Source of the DNA: Allium sativum
Taxonomy: Eukaryota > Streptophyta > Magnoliopsida > Asparagales > Amaryllidaceae
Direction: 5' to 3'
Assembly (NCBI GenBank): GCA_030737875.1
Contig: CM060926.1
Span: forward strand, 317,600,922 to 317,664,921
DNA length: 64,000 nucleotides
Below the pieces are notes generated by a model. That model saw only the letters and a program-made list of their open reading frames with translations, was not told the origin of the DNA and searched no databases. Position 1 is the first letter of the stretch. Each line of letters begins with the position of its first letter. Shown here piece by piece: positions 46,005 through 57,647 of the stretch. The translations under genes and the position numbers were made by a program.

Positions 46005-48541
46005 TGTGACAGCCCGCCCCGCATCAGCCGACATTTCAAATGAAAGTGCGTTATGCCAATGTCCGACCAGCACGGGACAGTCGCCAAAGAAAGGAAAGAA
46101 AGGGATTTTGAACTAACAAGGAACCTGTAGAATGTCTCACAGCGCATGGGATAAAATATAATAATAACATACTTGACATAAAACAGGTGAGACAGTGCAT
46201 AAGCTGAAACTAAACCATAATAGCAGCGGAAAATCCAAAATACAACTTATGTTCCACATCACCATTATTACAACTTTTTAAACCATCTCCAAAACAAAGT
46301 AAAGGAAAGTTACACTACTAATGCCCAAAGTAGAGACCAGCAGCGACACAGAGAGAATATCTATATATATCATACGTGGAAGCTTCATGCTCGTCTCCGG
46401 TACAGCTACTCGTGCATACCACCTAACATGTCTCTAGTCTGCCCGTTTAAGAGCACCCAAAGTAATAAGAAGAGACATAAAACCCTGGGTCAGACAAAAG
46501 TCTGGTATGAGCGATAAGCAGTAAAAAAGAACAATAACAAGTATACTAAACCATACTTCAACCTGGACCTGCAACCAAAGAGTTAGCTCAACAGGATGTA
46601 CAATACTCTAAGGTGACACTAACACATGGTGTAAAGATAACGGGGGAGGGGTTGTGCATGTCATATAGATGGCAATAAATTGAGCACAGCAACCATCCTC
46701 ACATCTCTCACTCAGTGCGTAAAGAATACGATATCCACCGCTTTGATCACCCAAATCCTTGCTATGATCACTCTGCCCTATGGAGTCATAACGACTCCAC
46801 TGCACTGATCCATAGCCACTAGTTCTTGCTATGTCCACTCGACCCCATGAAGTCATGACGACTTCACTGCACTGGCTCATAGCCATGCTACAATCACTCT
46901 GCCCTATGGAGTAATAGCTACCCCACTGCACTGATCCGTAGCCTAACAATCGTCTCTCGGTGGTGAATCAAAGCTATGGACGTCGACAACTCCTTAGCAC
47001 ATGCCCCGTAGCAAAGTCCAATCGTGAAGTTCACTCATTGAATCCCATCTAGATCCTGAGTTACAACCTCTCATTTGGACTACCTTTGCATCTCGGGTTT
47101 TGGTCTCCTCCGGATATGTCATTATTTGGTTCGTAGCTCATGTCTCGCGTCTAAGCTCCTTGATTCGATACGCAGTCTCCCTTCTAATTCGGGTCAGACT
47201 GCCCATTCTGGTCGGGTCGTGGTGCTCTCCTCGGGTCGTTGCATACCCTCCGGGTCAGGTCGTAACCAAGCTCCACGGTTCGAGTGTGCTCCAGTGTGGT
47301 CCTCCTCTTCCAGCACCAGAGCGTGATAAGCTTGCTCAGGCGGTTCGTGGCACATCGGTTCGGATCGTGGTACATAGGCCATGAATGGGATCGGTTCGTG
47401 ATTCCAGCTTCAGAGCATCAGATTGTGATTGGCATCCTCAGGCGAGCGGTTCGGGTCGGTTTCCATCATCATGAGCGGGTCGGTTCGGAGAGGGGTGCCA
47501 CGATCGGGTCGGGCGATCCGGTCCGGTTTCCTGCATAATTTTCCTGCAACTTTTCCAACGACTGTTTTACACCACACAACGGTGTTTTCGACCATTCTAA
47601 CGATTTTAATCAATCACAAAGCATACATACAGTATAGCAACATAGAGAATCAACAATAAGCAACAAAACAACAACTTAACATGTCAATATGGATCAAACA
47701 TACCCAAAACCTATGTTTTCCCCTTAATCCCCCTTAATCATGTTTAAGCATACAATTAGCAAACTTATCCAAATTAACCCAAATTTCTATCAGATCCCTA
47801 AAATAATATTTTAGAATTTTACAAATTTTTCCAGATTTTTCTGAGTTATAATTATCACTAATCACCCCTAATTAGCCGTAATTAGTGAAAAACCATCAAA
47901 TCACTCACCTTAGCCACAAATAATCTTAGATCTAAAAATATCTTTGATTTGGGTTGAATCTCTATGCACCACAGCAGCTCTATTCCCAATTTGATGCTAA
48001 TTTGCCTTGGTTTGATGTAGATTAGGCTAAAACTTTATTAGAGAGCGATTTGGGATGAAATTAGAAGGTGGAGGCCATGGCTAGGGTTAGAGAAATGTTT
48101 TAGCGGCTGAAAAATGAAATAAAAATCGTTTTCCTACTATTCTCAACCTCTCGATAACCCTAATCCCGAAATGGGTTATGTGCCCTCTTGCTAATCACCC
48201 TAATTAGGCCCCGTTAAGCTGTTTTTCACCTTCTAAACCTTGTTTCGGCCATATCTCCCAAATGGTGAGTCCGTTTGGCTAATGTGACCACTCTATGGAA
48301 AGTTAAACCATCATCCGAATCTAATGGAAGTGGTTTTAGATCAAAACTCATTACCAATCAAAAGTTATGGCCGAAACAAGATCAGCTAGGTGCAAAACGG
48401 TCATTTAAAAATCGACAAAAATCATGAACATGGGAAATGACCCCAATAGTCGCCTCCCAAAGTTACATGGCTATACGACTTCGTATGAGAAAGAAGTAAA
48501 TATTCTACGATCCTTCGATGCGTAGAATGCGGGTCGTTACA
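46005..48541 (-). repeat. Element E 5' LTR (right copy), 2,537 bp
   Basis: On the minus strand it runs from TGTAACGACCCGCATTC at 48541 to GGCGGGCTGTCACA at 46005. It carries the same tandem units (46755-46945) and CGGTTCGG-rich part (about 47100-47530) as the other LTR. + strand frames here are antisense shadows. Confidence 0.93.
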
Positions 48542-48546
48542 GTTTC
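48542..48546. repeat. Target-site duplication of element E (right)
   Basis: GTTTC, partner of 38689-38693. Confidence 0.95.
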
Positions 48547-48943
48547 GGATCCCGTTGTTGTCTCAAACCCCATTGGAGGCACGACTCATCTGTCTACGAT
48601 TTGTCAGGGTTTCAGGATATCTGTATTGGGCATCGAGTTTGAGTGTGACGCATATGTGCTTGGTTTTATGGGCTATGGTTTGATTTTAGGGATGGATTGG
48701 CTAGCTATGTATGGTGCCATTCTAGACTGTGAGAGGAGGGTTGTTAGACTTTTGACTTGCCGAGGAAGGACTCTCGAGATTTCTTATGACCCAAAGGGGT
48801 TTGTCATGCTTAGTTTCCTAGAATCACTTGATGCATTTGTCGATCATTTGCAATATGTACCAGTAGTCTGTGAGTATTCAGACTTTTTGAGGAGGTTAGG
48901 GGATTACCTCCGAGGTGCGAGATTGATTTCCGAGGATGGCTAG
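48547..48943 (+). pseudogene. Element D protease end and linker
   Basis: Continues the D protease after E: PVVVSNPIGGTTHLSTICQG, CDAYVLGFMGYGLILGMDWL and AMYGAILDCERRVVRL. The linker to RT runs to a stop at 48941. Part of the linker usually found in the family seems to be missing before [13 protein letters not shown]. Confidence 0.88.
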
Positions 48944-50060
48944 CTTCGCTTATGTGTAGATTATAGGGAGTTGAATAAACTCACTACAAAGAATAATCAC
49001 CCACTTCCGAGGATTGATGATCTGTTTGACTAGCTTGTTGGTGCATCTGTTTTCTATCAGTTAGACTTGGCCATGGGTTTTCATCAATTTAGGGTGGCCG
49101 AGGACAGTATAAACAAGACTGCTTTCAGAACTCCAGATGGTTTCTTCGAGTGGCTAGTCATGCCTTTTGGGTTGACGAATGCACCCACGTATTTTGTGGA
49201 ATTGATGAGTAGGGTGTTCCAGGAGTTTCTGAATAATTTCGTAGTGGTCTTTGTGGATGGCATTTTGATATTCTCGAAGAGCGGGGAAGAGCATGCCCAA
49301 CATTTAGGGGAGGTTTTGAAGAATCTCCTAGCGCATCATCTTAAGGCGAAATTCTCCAAATGTCATTTTTGAAGAGAGGAAGTGAGATTTTTAGGGCATG
49401 TGGCTTCCAAGGATGGGATAGCATTGGATCCCACGAAAGTAGTTGTTGTTTAAGATTGGAAGGTTCCAACGATTGCAACGGAGGTGAGGAGTTTTCTTGG
49501 TTTAGCAGGCTAATATAGGAAGTTTATTAAGGACTTCGCAAAGGTATCATCCCCACTCACCAGATTGATGAAGAAGAATCTGTCTTTTTCTTGGGATATT
49601 GACTGTGAGGATGCTTTTCAACGATTGAAGATAGCTCTGATAACAGCCCCGGTCTTGACTTTTCCTGATGGGAACAAAGTGTTCACAGTGTACACTGATG
49701 CATGTGGTACAGGACTTGGTGCCGCGTTGATCCAATAGGGAAGCGTAGTATGTTACGGTGGTAGACAGCTGAAATTTCACGAGAAGAACTACCCTACCCA
49801 TGATTTAGAGTTGGCTTCTTTAGTATTCGCACTTAAGACCTGACGACATTATCTTCTTGGAGAGAGATTCGAGTTATACACGGACCATAAGTCGCTTAAG
49901 TATCTTTTCTCGCAAAGGGATCTCAACTTGAGACAACAGAGATGGATGGAGTTCCAAGCATCCTATGATTTTGAGATTGCTTATACCTGGGAACGGGTAA
50001 TGTGGTGGTGGATGCGTTGAGTAGGCAAAGGATGAGTTTGAGTCCTCTATTCGTAGAGAA
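48944..50060 (+). pseudogene. Element D reverse transcriptase and RNase H
   Basis: [27 protein letters not shown] and [20 protein letters not shown]. The catalytic site reads FVDG (49250-49261) in place of [24 protein letters not shown] and [13 protein letters not shown] mark RNase H. Stops replace Gln or Trp codons at several points (DLFD/LVG near 49031, CHF/REEV at 49369, LIQ/GSV near 49736, LKT/RHY near 49841), and a frameshift lies near 49990. Clearly dead. Confidence 0.92.
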
Positions 50061-51252
50061 GCGGAGCTTGGAGTACATATCGACCTTCGATTTTAGGCCA
50101 TCTACAGATCTTACGCCTGGTTTGTTGGCATCCTTAGAAGTGCGACCTACTCTTATGGATCATATAGGAACTTCACAGCTAGAGGACCCACAGATACTGA
50201 CATGTTGGATAGGATCAGTAGAGGGGAGACTTCTAGTCACCTCAGTAGATATTCCACGGATAGTAGAGGGTGGTTGCGATGGGATGGAAGGCTTTGTGTT
50301 CCCCGAGTTGGGAGTCTACTGAAGATAGTCCTTGAGGAAGCCCATAATTCTAGGATGACTATCCATCCGGGCGGCAATAAGATGTATAGTGATATGAAGA
50401 GGGTTTTCTTTTGGGTTGGGATGAAGAAATATGTAGCGGAGTTTATCTCTCGATGTTTAGTTTGCTCGCAAGTCAAAGTTGAGCAAAGGAAACCCGATGG
50501 TTTACTTCATCCTTTGGTGGTTCCATAGTGGAAGTGGGAGAGCGTCTCTATGGATTTCAATGACGGTTTGCCTAGGCGAGGAAGGGCAACACCAGTATCT
50601 GGGTTATAGTAGACAGGCTTATTAAGAGCGCTCATTTCATTCCTGTTAAGAGTAAGAGAACAGCAACATGGTTGGCATAAGTTTATCTTCATGAGATAGT
50701 CCGTCTACATGGAGTACCTTCTAGCATAGTGAGTGATCGTGACTCCATCTTCACTAGTAATTTCTAGAATAGCCTGCAAGAGTCATTAGGTACACAATTA
50801 TGTTTGAGCACCACATATCACCCTCAGACTGATGGGTAGACCGAGAGGGTGAATAGGGTTCTTGAGGATCATTTGAGGTTGTGTATCCTAGACTTCGGAG
50901 GGACTTGGGAGGAGCATTCTCCGTTGGTTGAGTTCTTCTACAACAACAACTATCAGGCTAGTATAAGCATGGCACCCTTTGAGGCATTGTACGGACGACC
51001 TTGTAGATCACCGACTTGTTGGTGGGAGTCTATAGATAGGCTTCTACTTGGACCTGAAATGATTAGAGAAACTTCAGAGAAGGTTAATCTTATCCGCTGA
51101 CGCATGAAGACAACTCAGGATAGGTAGAAGTCATACACAGATAAAAAGAGAACTGATATTGAGTTTAAGGTGGAGACATGGTTTTCATCAAAGTATCACC
51201 TCTGAGGAATGTGGTTTGCATTGATCAGTGGGGAAACTGGCGCCAAGGTTTG
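50061..51252 (+). pseudogene. Element D integrase (cut by F)
   Basis: The zinc-binding region HNSRMTIHPGGNKMYSDM, then CLVCSQVKVEQRKPDGLLHP. The core reads VPSSIVSDRDSIFTS and TYHPQTDG/TERVNRVLEDHL, with stops at TAG positions that replace Gln or Trp. MAPFEALYGRPCRSPTCWWE and a damaged GPY/F module follow, then the frame is cut by element F after GAK at 51252. It resumes at 63753. Confidence 0.9.
51248..51252. repeat. Target-site duplication of element F (left)
   Basis: GTTTG, identical to 63748-63752. Confidence 0.93.
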
Positions 51253-51770
51253 TGTTATCCGGCCTTTTGGTCCGGTTACCAAAAGTACACAAGACAAGCT
51301 CGTCTCAACATATCGCGTGATATTACAGCCCGGAGGCATCGCTAATATCATCCGGGGTCCGGTACCAGAAGACTCGAGTCTGGCCACTAGCAGGATGTAG
51401 CGCCCCTCGAACGCAACCTCCATCAGTATCCGTCCACATCCGAGCCGAAGGCGAGCCGTCAAGCGGGTCCGGGCGCAGCGCTGGTGGGGGTCCAGGGCCT
51501 CACAGTCCCGGTGGCGATCGACCTAGCCGGATAGGTCGAAACTGTGGGCACCCCCCGATTCATCCGATTTCCGCCAACAAGTGTGTTGCCCAGAATTACC
51601 AGATCAGCTCAAGGTCAAGATTCAGCCAATAACTTCAGCGAGCCTCGCCGCTCCTCCAGCACATTCCCGAACCAAGGCCTCGACATCCCCGGACGCACGG
51701 ACCAGGATTTTGAGCCCCCAAGCTACTTCGATAGACCTCATGCCTCTCAAACAGAATTTTCGTACCCCTG

Positions 51771-52290
51771 AGAGGTGCGAAATTCCGCACCCTCGAGGTG
51801 CGAAATTCCGCACCCTCAAGGTGCGAAATTTCATACCTGTGAGGTGCGAAAGTTCGTACCCTCGAGGTGCGAAATTTCGCACCTGCGAGGTGTGAAATTT
51901 CGTACCCTCGAGGTGTGAAATTTCGCACCCGCGAGGTGCGAAATTTCATACCCAGGCGAAATTTCATACCCTCGAGGTGCAAAATTTGGCAACCACGTGG
52001 TGCGAAACTATGCACCCTCGAGGTGGGGATCACGCCAACAAGGACCTCGCCACGTCAATGCCCCAGAAGAGCCAACAAGCCACGACCAATGACTCCCACC
52101 AAACACATTTCGCACCCAGCTGAGTGCGAAATTTCGCACCCTCTAGGTGCGAAATTTCGCATCCTACAAGTGCGAAATTTCGCACCTAACAGGTACGAAA
52201 TTTCATACCTAGCAGGTGCGAAATTTCGCACTAGGCGGGTACGAAATTTCGCACCCTGCAGGTGTGAAATTTCTCACCTTGGCCTAGGTG
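51771..52290. repeat. Palindrome array in F 5' LTR, upstream of the promoter
   Basis: About 18-19 units of roughly 23 bp in two blocks (51771-52030 and 52105-52290) around an 80-bp spacer. The unit core GGTGCGAAATTTCGCACC is a perfect 18-bp palindrome, and neighbouring units are joined by CTCGA, which makes a second palindrome CCTCGAGG. Many changes are C to T or G to A at CpG. Each core contains GAA-two bases-TTC. The array ends about 95 bp before the TATA box. Confidence 0.92.
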
Positions 52291-52384
52291 CGAATTTTCC
52301 GAGGCCGAGGACTGCAGGCGCGAATTTTCTGTAGATGGCCCCTATTTCTACCTACTCCCACCTAATCCTACCTACCCCCACTCC

Positions 52385-52392
52385 TATAAATA
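52385..52392 (+). promoter_or_regulatory. TATA box of F 5' LTR
   Basis: TATAAATA in CACTCCTATAAATAGCCC. Confidence 0.75.
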
Positions 52393-52885
52393 GCCCATGG
52401 CCTCGCATTTCAAAAGGGAGAGATTCTTGAGCCATGAGACCTCCATAGATCTTAATTAATGGCATCTCCCCTTTGAGGAAGAAGAAGGGAAAAATTGTCC
52501 ATTTTACTATTTCTTGCAAATATGACTATGGTAACTTCATGTATCATAGTCAACAAATGTAATGAGAGGGTCTCAACCTTGTAATCTTTCAAGTGATCAA
52601 TAAAATTCCAACAACTCTTTAAAGTGGACGTAGGCCTTCACTGAGGCCGAACCACTATAAATCACTTGTGTTATTTACTGCTTATGTTCTATTTTATGTT
52701 CTTGTCTATGCGACCATATTTATAATCCCTAGTAATTGGGAATCCTTGGTGTTTACTACATTTTTTGTCGTCAACATTTGGTGCTTTCACTGAGAAAATT
52801 TGGATTTTGCGCCTTTGTCGCACGTTGTCATCTCGACCCCCGATGAGCTTAAGGTTCCTTGCTAAACCTGTAGTCGAGTCCACTT

Positions 52886-54708
52886 ATGATGGCAAAGCGA
52901 CCAATGGACGCAATGATCGGCTCTTCAGCCGAGGCCAGGACATCCCAACAACCTCAACCCGTGAACATCCCGGCCACTAACGAAACCTTCCCTCCTATTG
53001 TGGACCCTGAAGCGCTCGTAACCCAAGCGCAAATCCGCACACTTAATAAAAGATATGAAAATATAGCTGTCGAGCTTAATCAAGCGCTAAGGAATAACAT
53101 CGACCTTATGCGGAAACTCCAAGAAAGTCAGCGCGTCATCCCTCGACTACAACTAGCTCGGAACAATGCCCGACCTCGATCACCAACATCAAAAACTTCC
53201 TCTTCTGAGTCGAGGGGCCTGCACCAACGAAGGAAGTTTAGTCTCATTAACAATGTCGTTGTCCGAACAAACGCCCTCGACAACGGCAATGGCAATGGGT
53301 ATACCAATAGCAACGGCAATCGGACCACGGTTACCTATAGCGAGGGCACCCAATATCGGGACTGTTCTCGCTTAGTCATCAATGAAGGACCCGCTCTGCT
53401 AACCAACCTCCTCCTCGACAAGACTTAACGGCCGCCCCTCGAGACAATGAACCTACTATTTTGGCGGCCCGTGCCTTTCCGGAACCGGATCCGCGTGACC
53501 TTGCTCCACATCATTATACACACCAGGATCCCGTTATAGATGTCGAGGACATGGAAGAAGACGATCCGAACATCCACCATAGAAGACACCCTCGAGCCAT
53601 AACTCCGGAATCTCGCCAAAAACCCATGGGACCCGATGGCGGATCCCCATCCAACTTACCTTCCCGACATGGTCCGAAGGATCATCAGGGAGAGGCGAGG
53701 AAACATGCATGATTCATGGGAAGCGCATATTAGGCGCAACCCCTTCACAAGAAGGGTAAACGAAGCTGAGTGCCCAGGACGCTTCAGCATGCCGCAGATG
53801 TCGCTCTATGACGACACAACCGACCCCTGTACCTTCCTAAACCAATATGAATGGCAAATGGACTCAAGCCGGGGCAATGATCTGGTCAAATGCAAGTGCT
53901 TCCCAGCCTTCTTATCAGAAACCGCTTTTTTATGGTTCTCTCACCTCCCACTCGATTCCATTAACAACTTCGTCCAATTAGCAACGAAATTGGTCAAGCA
54001 GTTCAGGGTGCATATCCCAACTCCAAAGAGTGCCCTCACTCTGTCCAATCTATATCGAGGACCAGCCGAGTCGCTCAAAAGCTACCTCTCCCGATTCAAC
54101 ATCGCCCTCGCCAAGGTCGAGCACCCAAACCCTCACATCGTACTCTTTCAGTTAGCAAAGAGTATTCTCCCTACTTCCGAATTCGGGGCATGGATTAATC
54201 GGAAGCAACCAAAAAGCCTCGACACTTTATATATAAAGGTTAGGCAATCTTATGTTAAGAAGAAGCGAGATGAAACCGACTCTCCAGGACCAGTCTTCCC
54301 AACAATCCACATGCGAATACCATCAGTGACAATGTCAAAGGGAAACAGATAGGGAAGCTCTTTGACAAGGACAATGGGGCAAGCCCCTACAAACAAAGAT
54401 CGAATAACAGTAGGCAAGGTGACCGCAACAACGGCCAGGTTTCTACAGAACCCAAAAGGCCCAGCTCTCGCCAGACATACGAGATCTACACCCCGCTAAA
54501 TTAAGACTTGGAAACAATCTACTGGCAAACGTGCAACACGCTTCAATACAAGAAACCATACAACAGGGAATCCACTAATCATGAGAAGAAGACCGGCAAG
54601 TACTGTCGATACCACGACATATACGGGCACAATACCAATAATTGTCGTCAATTCAAAGATGTAATCAAAAAGCTTATCCGCGAGAAGCGCCTTGAGCAGT
54701 ACATCTGA
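52886..54708 (+). pseudogene. Element F gag, copy 1
   Basis: ATG at 52886. The N-terminal part holds VDPEALVTQAQIRTLNKRYE and a coiled-coil-like NQALRNNIDLMRKLQESQR, open to 53428. A frame shift leads to the gag domain (53636-54352) with NPFTRRVNEAECPGRFSMP, KCKCFPAFLSETAFLWFSHL, QLATKLVKQFRVHIPTPKS and NLYRGPAESLKSYLSRFNIA. After a stop at 54352, a zinc-knuckle-like KYCRYHDIYGHNTNNCRQFK (Cys-His-His-Cys) lies at about 54600-54660 and the frame ends at 54708. This is the better kept of the two copies, but it needs at least two frame repairs and is treated as broken. Confidence 0.88.
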
Positions 54709-54739
54709 TAAGCACCATGCCTCTCACCAGCCCCGAGCG

Positions 54740-56760
54740 GTAGAGGACCTGCTGGAAATGAATCTCCTTCCACTTGTGGACCCTGAAGCTCCTAGGACTC
54801 AAGCACAGATTCACACGGTTAATAAGGACTATAAGGATGCAGCTCTTGCGCTAGGCATTGAAGGCTAGCACCAACCTTATGCGCCAACTTCAAAAAAGTT
54901 AACGCATCATCATTCCACTTCAGCTTGCTCAGAACCGCGCCTGCTTGCAGCACACCGCATCAAAAATTTCTTTTGTCGAAGCTAGGGGCCCACGTCGAGG
55001 AAGAAGGTTCAACCTCTTTAAAAACATCGCCGTTCGCTCCAACACTCGTACAACGACATCAACGACAACAAAAATGAGATGATGATCGAACCATCATCGC
55101 TTACGGCCAAGGAGCACATTAACGAACTGGGTCCGAGTAACCAACCTTCTACTCGGAAGAGCCCACTTATCGCCACTCAGAACCAGAGTCCCACTCTTCC
55201 AGCAGTCCATTGGGCCAGAGTACTCCCGGACCAGGGTGCACACCAGCTCGCCCAAACTAGACAACCATACCAAAACCATACCATCCATGACATAAAAGAG
55301 ATTGAGAGCTAGATGTGTACAATAGAAGACGTCGACAGAAGGGAACTCCCGAAGTCCGCCAAAGCTAATGGGTTCCATTTGAAAATCCCCCTTCATCATA
55401 TCTCCCTGACGCTTCTACATGCCAAAGGTGGCGTCCTATGATAGCACGACCAACCTCTAATCTTGAGAACGTCAGAATCTCCATCAAGAATGGAACCATC
55501 ATCCCAGCTGCACTCCGGCTTTGACGCTCAAGCCTCTGCTAGGCGGACTCAAACTGCTGTGAGTCCAAACTTATCGCCTACGCTTCTAGCATTCAACTGG
55601 GCCCAAGTTCACTTCAACCGACTTCCATAGAATCATGCAACCGAAGTTGGAATACCTTCCACCAAGAAGGCATGCTGGGCTCTAAAGTCCTGGACTAGAT
55701 CACGACCTCTATAATGAGGTCGGAGCCCGACTTCCAATTATCGCCAACACGATCCATGGAGTTGTGAAGAAACCACGGGGGCACGCCCACGACATCTACG
55801 AAACCAGTACAAGGCGCAACCCGTTCACTTCGACTATCCTTAATACCGAATGGCGCCAGCACTTCAACATGCCAACACTTACCCCATACTTAAAGAGGCC
55901 ATGATTCTCGAAGCTTCATTAGCTGCCACGAATGGCGCATGGATTCATCATACGCCGCTAATGCGATCAAGTGCAAGTGCTTCCCCGTCCATATCTAGGT
56001 CGGCGCTATACGGGTTCTCTCGGCTTCCACCTTAAACCATCTCAACTCCCGACCAATTAGCCAAGAGATTGGCCATGCAGTCCTGGATGCACGCCGCAAT
56101 GCCCAGAGGTATTCTCTCAGTCTCGAACACTTATCAAGACACCCATGAAAATCTCAAAGGCTATCTCGCAAGATCCCACGTTGCCTTGGTCGAAGTCAAA
56201 AAACCTACTCCTCGAACCGCACTCGTCCAGCTTGCGAAAGGCATACCACCTAATTCCAAACGTAGAGCATGGACCGATCAAAAACAATCAAAGATTCGGG
56301 GGGTGTTCCGCACTGATGCCTACTACTTCCTATGCCGAGAGTTAGCATAAAGGGATCGATCTTCTCACCTCAGCATCCTGCCTCGCGGCGACGCCCAGGG
56401 CACCAATGACCCTAATTCCACCGCTCTGGGCGTTCTTGCTCACGTCGGCAAGGGTAGTTGCAAGAATAAGAGGAAGCGCCTTCGGCTTCCTCCTTTCCAC
56501 AGCCGTACTTCTCTCAGCAACATCCTCGAGAAAATCTATCTTGCAACATGCAATTATCAACCATACAAAAGGCCAAGACCTAAAAGTTCGACGAGCACAC
56601 CAAGGGAATCTGCAGGATATTGTCGGTTATACAGCATCCGCGGACACAACACTCAACAAAGACTCCCACTGCATGGGATCTCTAAGCTACTCAGCGCTCA
56701 TCAAAGTTTCCCGCTAATCATGACCTCGACCAACAAATAATCCCTCAAGATCGTCCCCCT
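54740..56760 (+). pseudogene. Element F gag, copy 2 (diverged tandem duplicate)
   Basis: Same blocks in the same order as copy 1, about 1.8-2.0 kb downstream: LVDPEAPRTQAQIHTVNKDY (near 54775), RRNPFTSTILNTEW (near 55820), IKCKCFPV (near 55970), SNTYQDTHENLKGYLARSH (near 56120), LVQLAKGIPPNSKRRAW (near 56225) and the knuckle remnant YCRLYSIRGHNTQQRL (near 56620), where the last Cys is lost. Many stops and shifts occur. The divergence from copy 1 is large, far above the LTR difference, so the two-gag state is older than this insertion. Confidence 0.85.
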
Positions 56761-57350
56761 ACCTCGTCAGAACTTCAGCTTCCATGGCACAGTTGACCTT
56801 AGGTTGTCATTAGAAATGTCAGTTTGCAACTCCTCCTTGCCTCTGCCTCCCTCATTGAAAGCAGAACATAAACTAAAAGAGAACTTTCTCCCATAAAAGA
56901 CACCTCCTTTCCGCTGCATCATGGCCCTTTTTTATCCTCCACGCGGCGCTACCGATCAGCAGGGGGCACGCTGGGAAGCAACGCTGAAGGAACATTCGGA
57001 AGCGAGCCCGAGAATTCCAGTCCTCTACCATCCCCACGACCGTCGTCTACGATACAACAATCCCCAAGGTTATCATTGGAGATATCGGCCATCAACTCAA
57101 TAACACCATCATCTCGCCCATATATAAAAAAAAGAGGAGGCGAGAGAGATGATTCAATAGCATAAAGAAGGAATACGCATTAATTTTTAAAGGTAAAAAA
57201 AATAGGACCTTGAGCACAATTTCCGACGGAATTGTCTATGGGTAAAGGGTCGCAACCTTTCCAATAGTCATTACCATTGCAATTCAAACAGAATCATCCA
57301 TTCACGGGTAGATGCCTCATTCCGGCCAATATATATAGGCCTACAAAAAA
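56761..57350 (+). other. Non-coding stretch in F between gag 2 and pol tail
   Basis: No recognisable domain. A 60-codon frame at 56921-57103 is not assigned. AT-rich part 57115-57345 contains CATATATAAAAAAAAGAGG and purine-rich phrases of a transcribed-spacer kind. Most of pol, about 3 kb in related elements, should lie here and is missing. Confidence 0.6.
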
Positions 57351-57647
57351 ATGAAAACAAGAAGTAAGGCCCCTTCTCCAAGATATCACAACCATCCTCC
57401 TCCAACTAATTCAACGACCACTTGGGGGCATGACTGGAAGCTCAACCAAAGGCCCACTCGAATGCACATCGGCAGCCTCGACTTCAAACGGGCCTTCCGT
57501 TCACCTGTAGGCCTCGCTCCTCGTCAGGAAGACCCCATTCCCATACAGCGGAAGCTCAGCGATGGAACTTTCAAACTCTCAACCATGGACGGAGCCAAAC
57601 TCCCAAGAGAATGGAACAACAAACATCCTCACCTCTACTCTGCATAA
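57351..57647 (+). pseudogene. Element F pol tail (integrase C-terminal residues)
   Basis: A 98-codon frame ends GTFKLSTMDGAKLPREWN then NKHPHLYSA and stop (57561-57647). From family knowledge, Tat/Retand pol proteins end in a phrase of the type G-YKL---G--LPR-WN--HL--YYS, so this is read as the last residues of integrase left after an internal deletion. The upstream part of the frame (57351-57560) is not recognised. Confidence 0.6.

Larger units (their letters stand above)
38694..48541 (-). mobile_element. Element E: Ty3/gypsy Tekay-like chromovirus, minus strand, complete but decayed
   Basis: 9,848 bp bounded by GTTTC duplications and inserted in the D protease. Minus-strand order: 5' LTR (48541-46005), PBS, gag, protease, RT, RNase H, integrase, chromodomain-like tail, PPT, 3' LTR (41241-38694). 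LTRs differ by about 6 % over 240 bp compared by eye. All genes have stops or shifts, though the RT catalytic motif FVDD is kept. The family inserts with the help of a chromodomain that reads chromatin marks. Confidence 0.95.
51253..52776 (+). repeat. Element F 5' LTR, 1,524 bp
   Basis: TGTTATCCGGCC to GTCGTCAACA. GC-rich U3 with GCCGAAGGCGAGCC phrases, then a two-block array of 18-bp palindromes (51771-52290), a TATA box (52385) and a U5 with AACCACTATAAATC. The LTR start has a small mutation against the 3' copy (TGTCAACCAGCC). Confidence 0.92.

Noticed and set aside
48944..50060. An integrated plant pararetrovirus as source of the RT sequences
   Set aside because: RT, RNase H and integrase are in Ty3/gypsy order between LTRs with 5-bp duplications. 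No movement protein or coat protein region is seen.
51771..52290. The palindrome array as a CRISPR array
   Set aside because: Linkers are 5 bp of near-constant sequence, not unique spacers, and the array lies in a plant retrotransposon LTR with a second copy in the other LTR.
52105..52290. E2F-type sites in the palindrome units
   Set aside because: The core TTTCGCAC lacks the GCGC or CCGC end of the usual TTTSSCGC site, so the match is weaker than the GAA/TTC reading.
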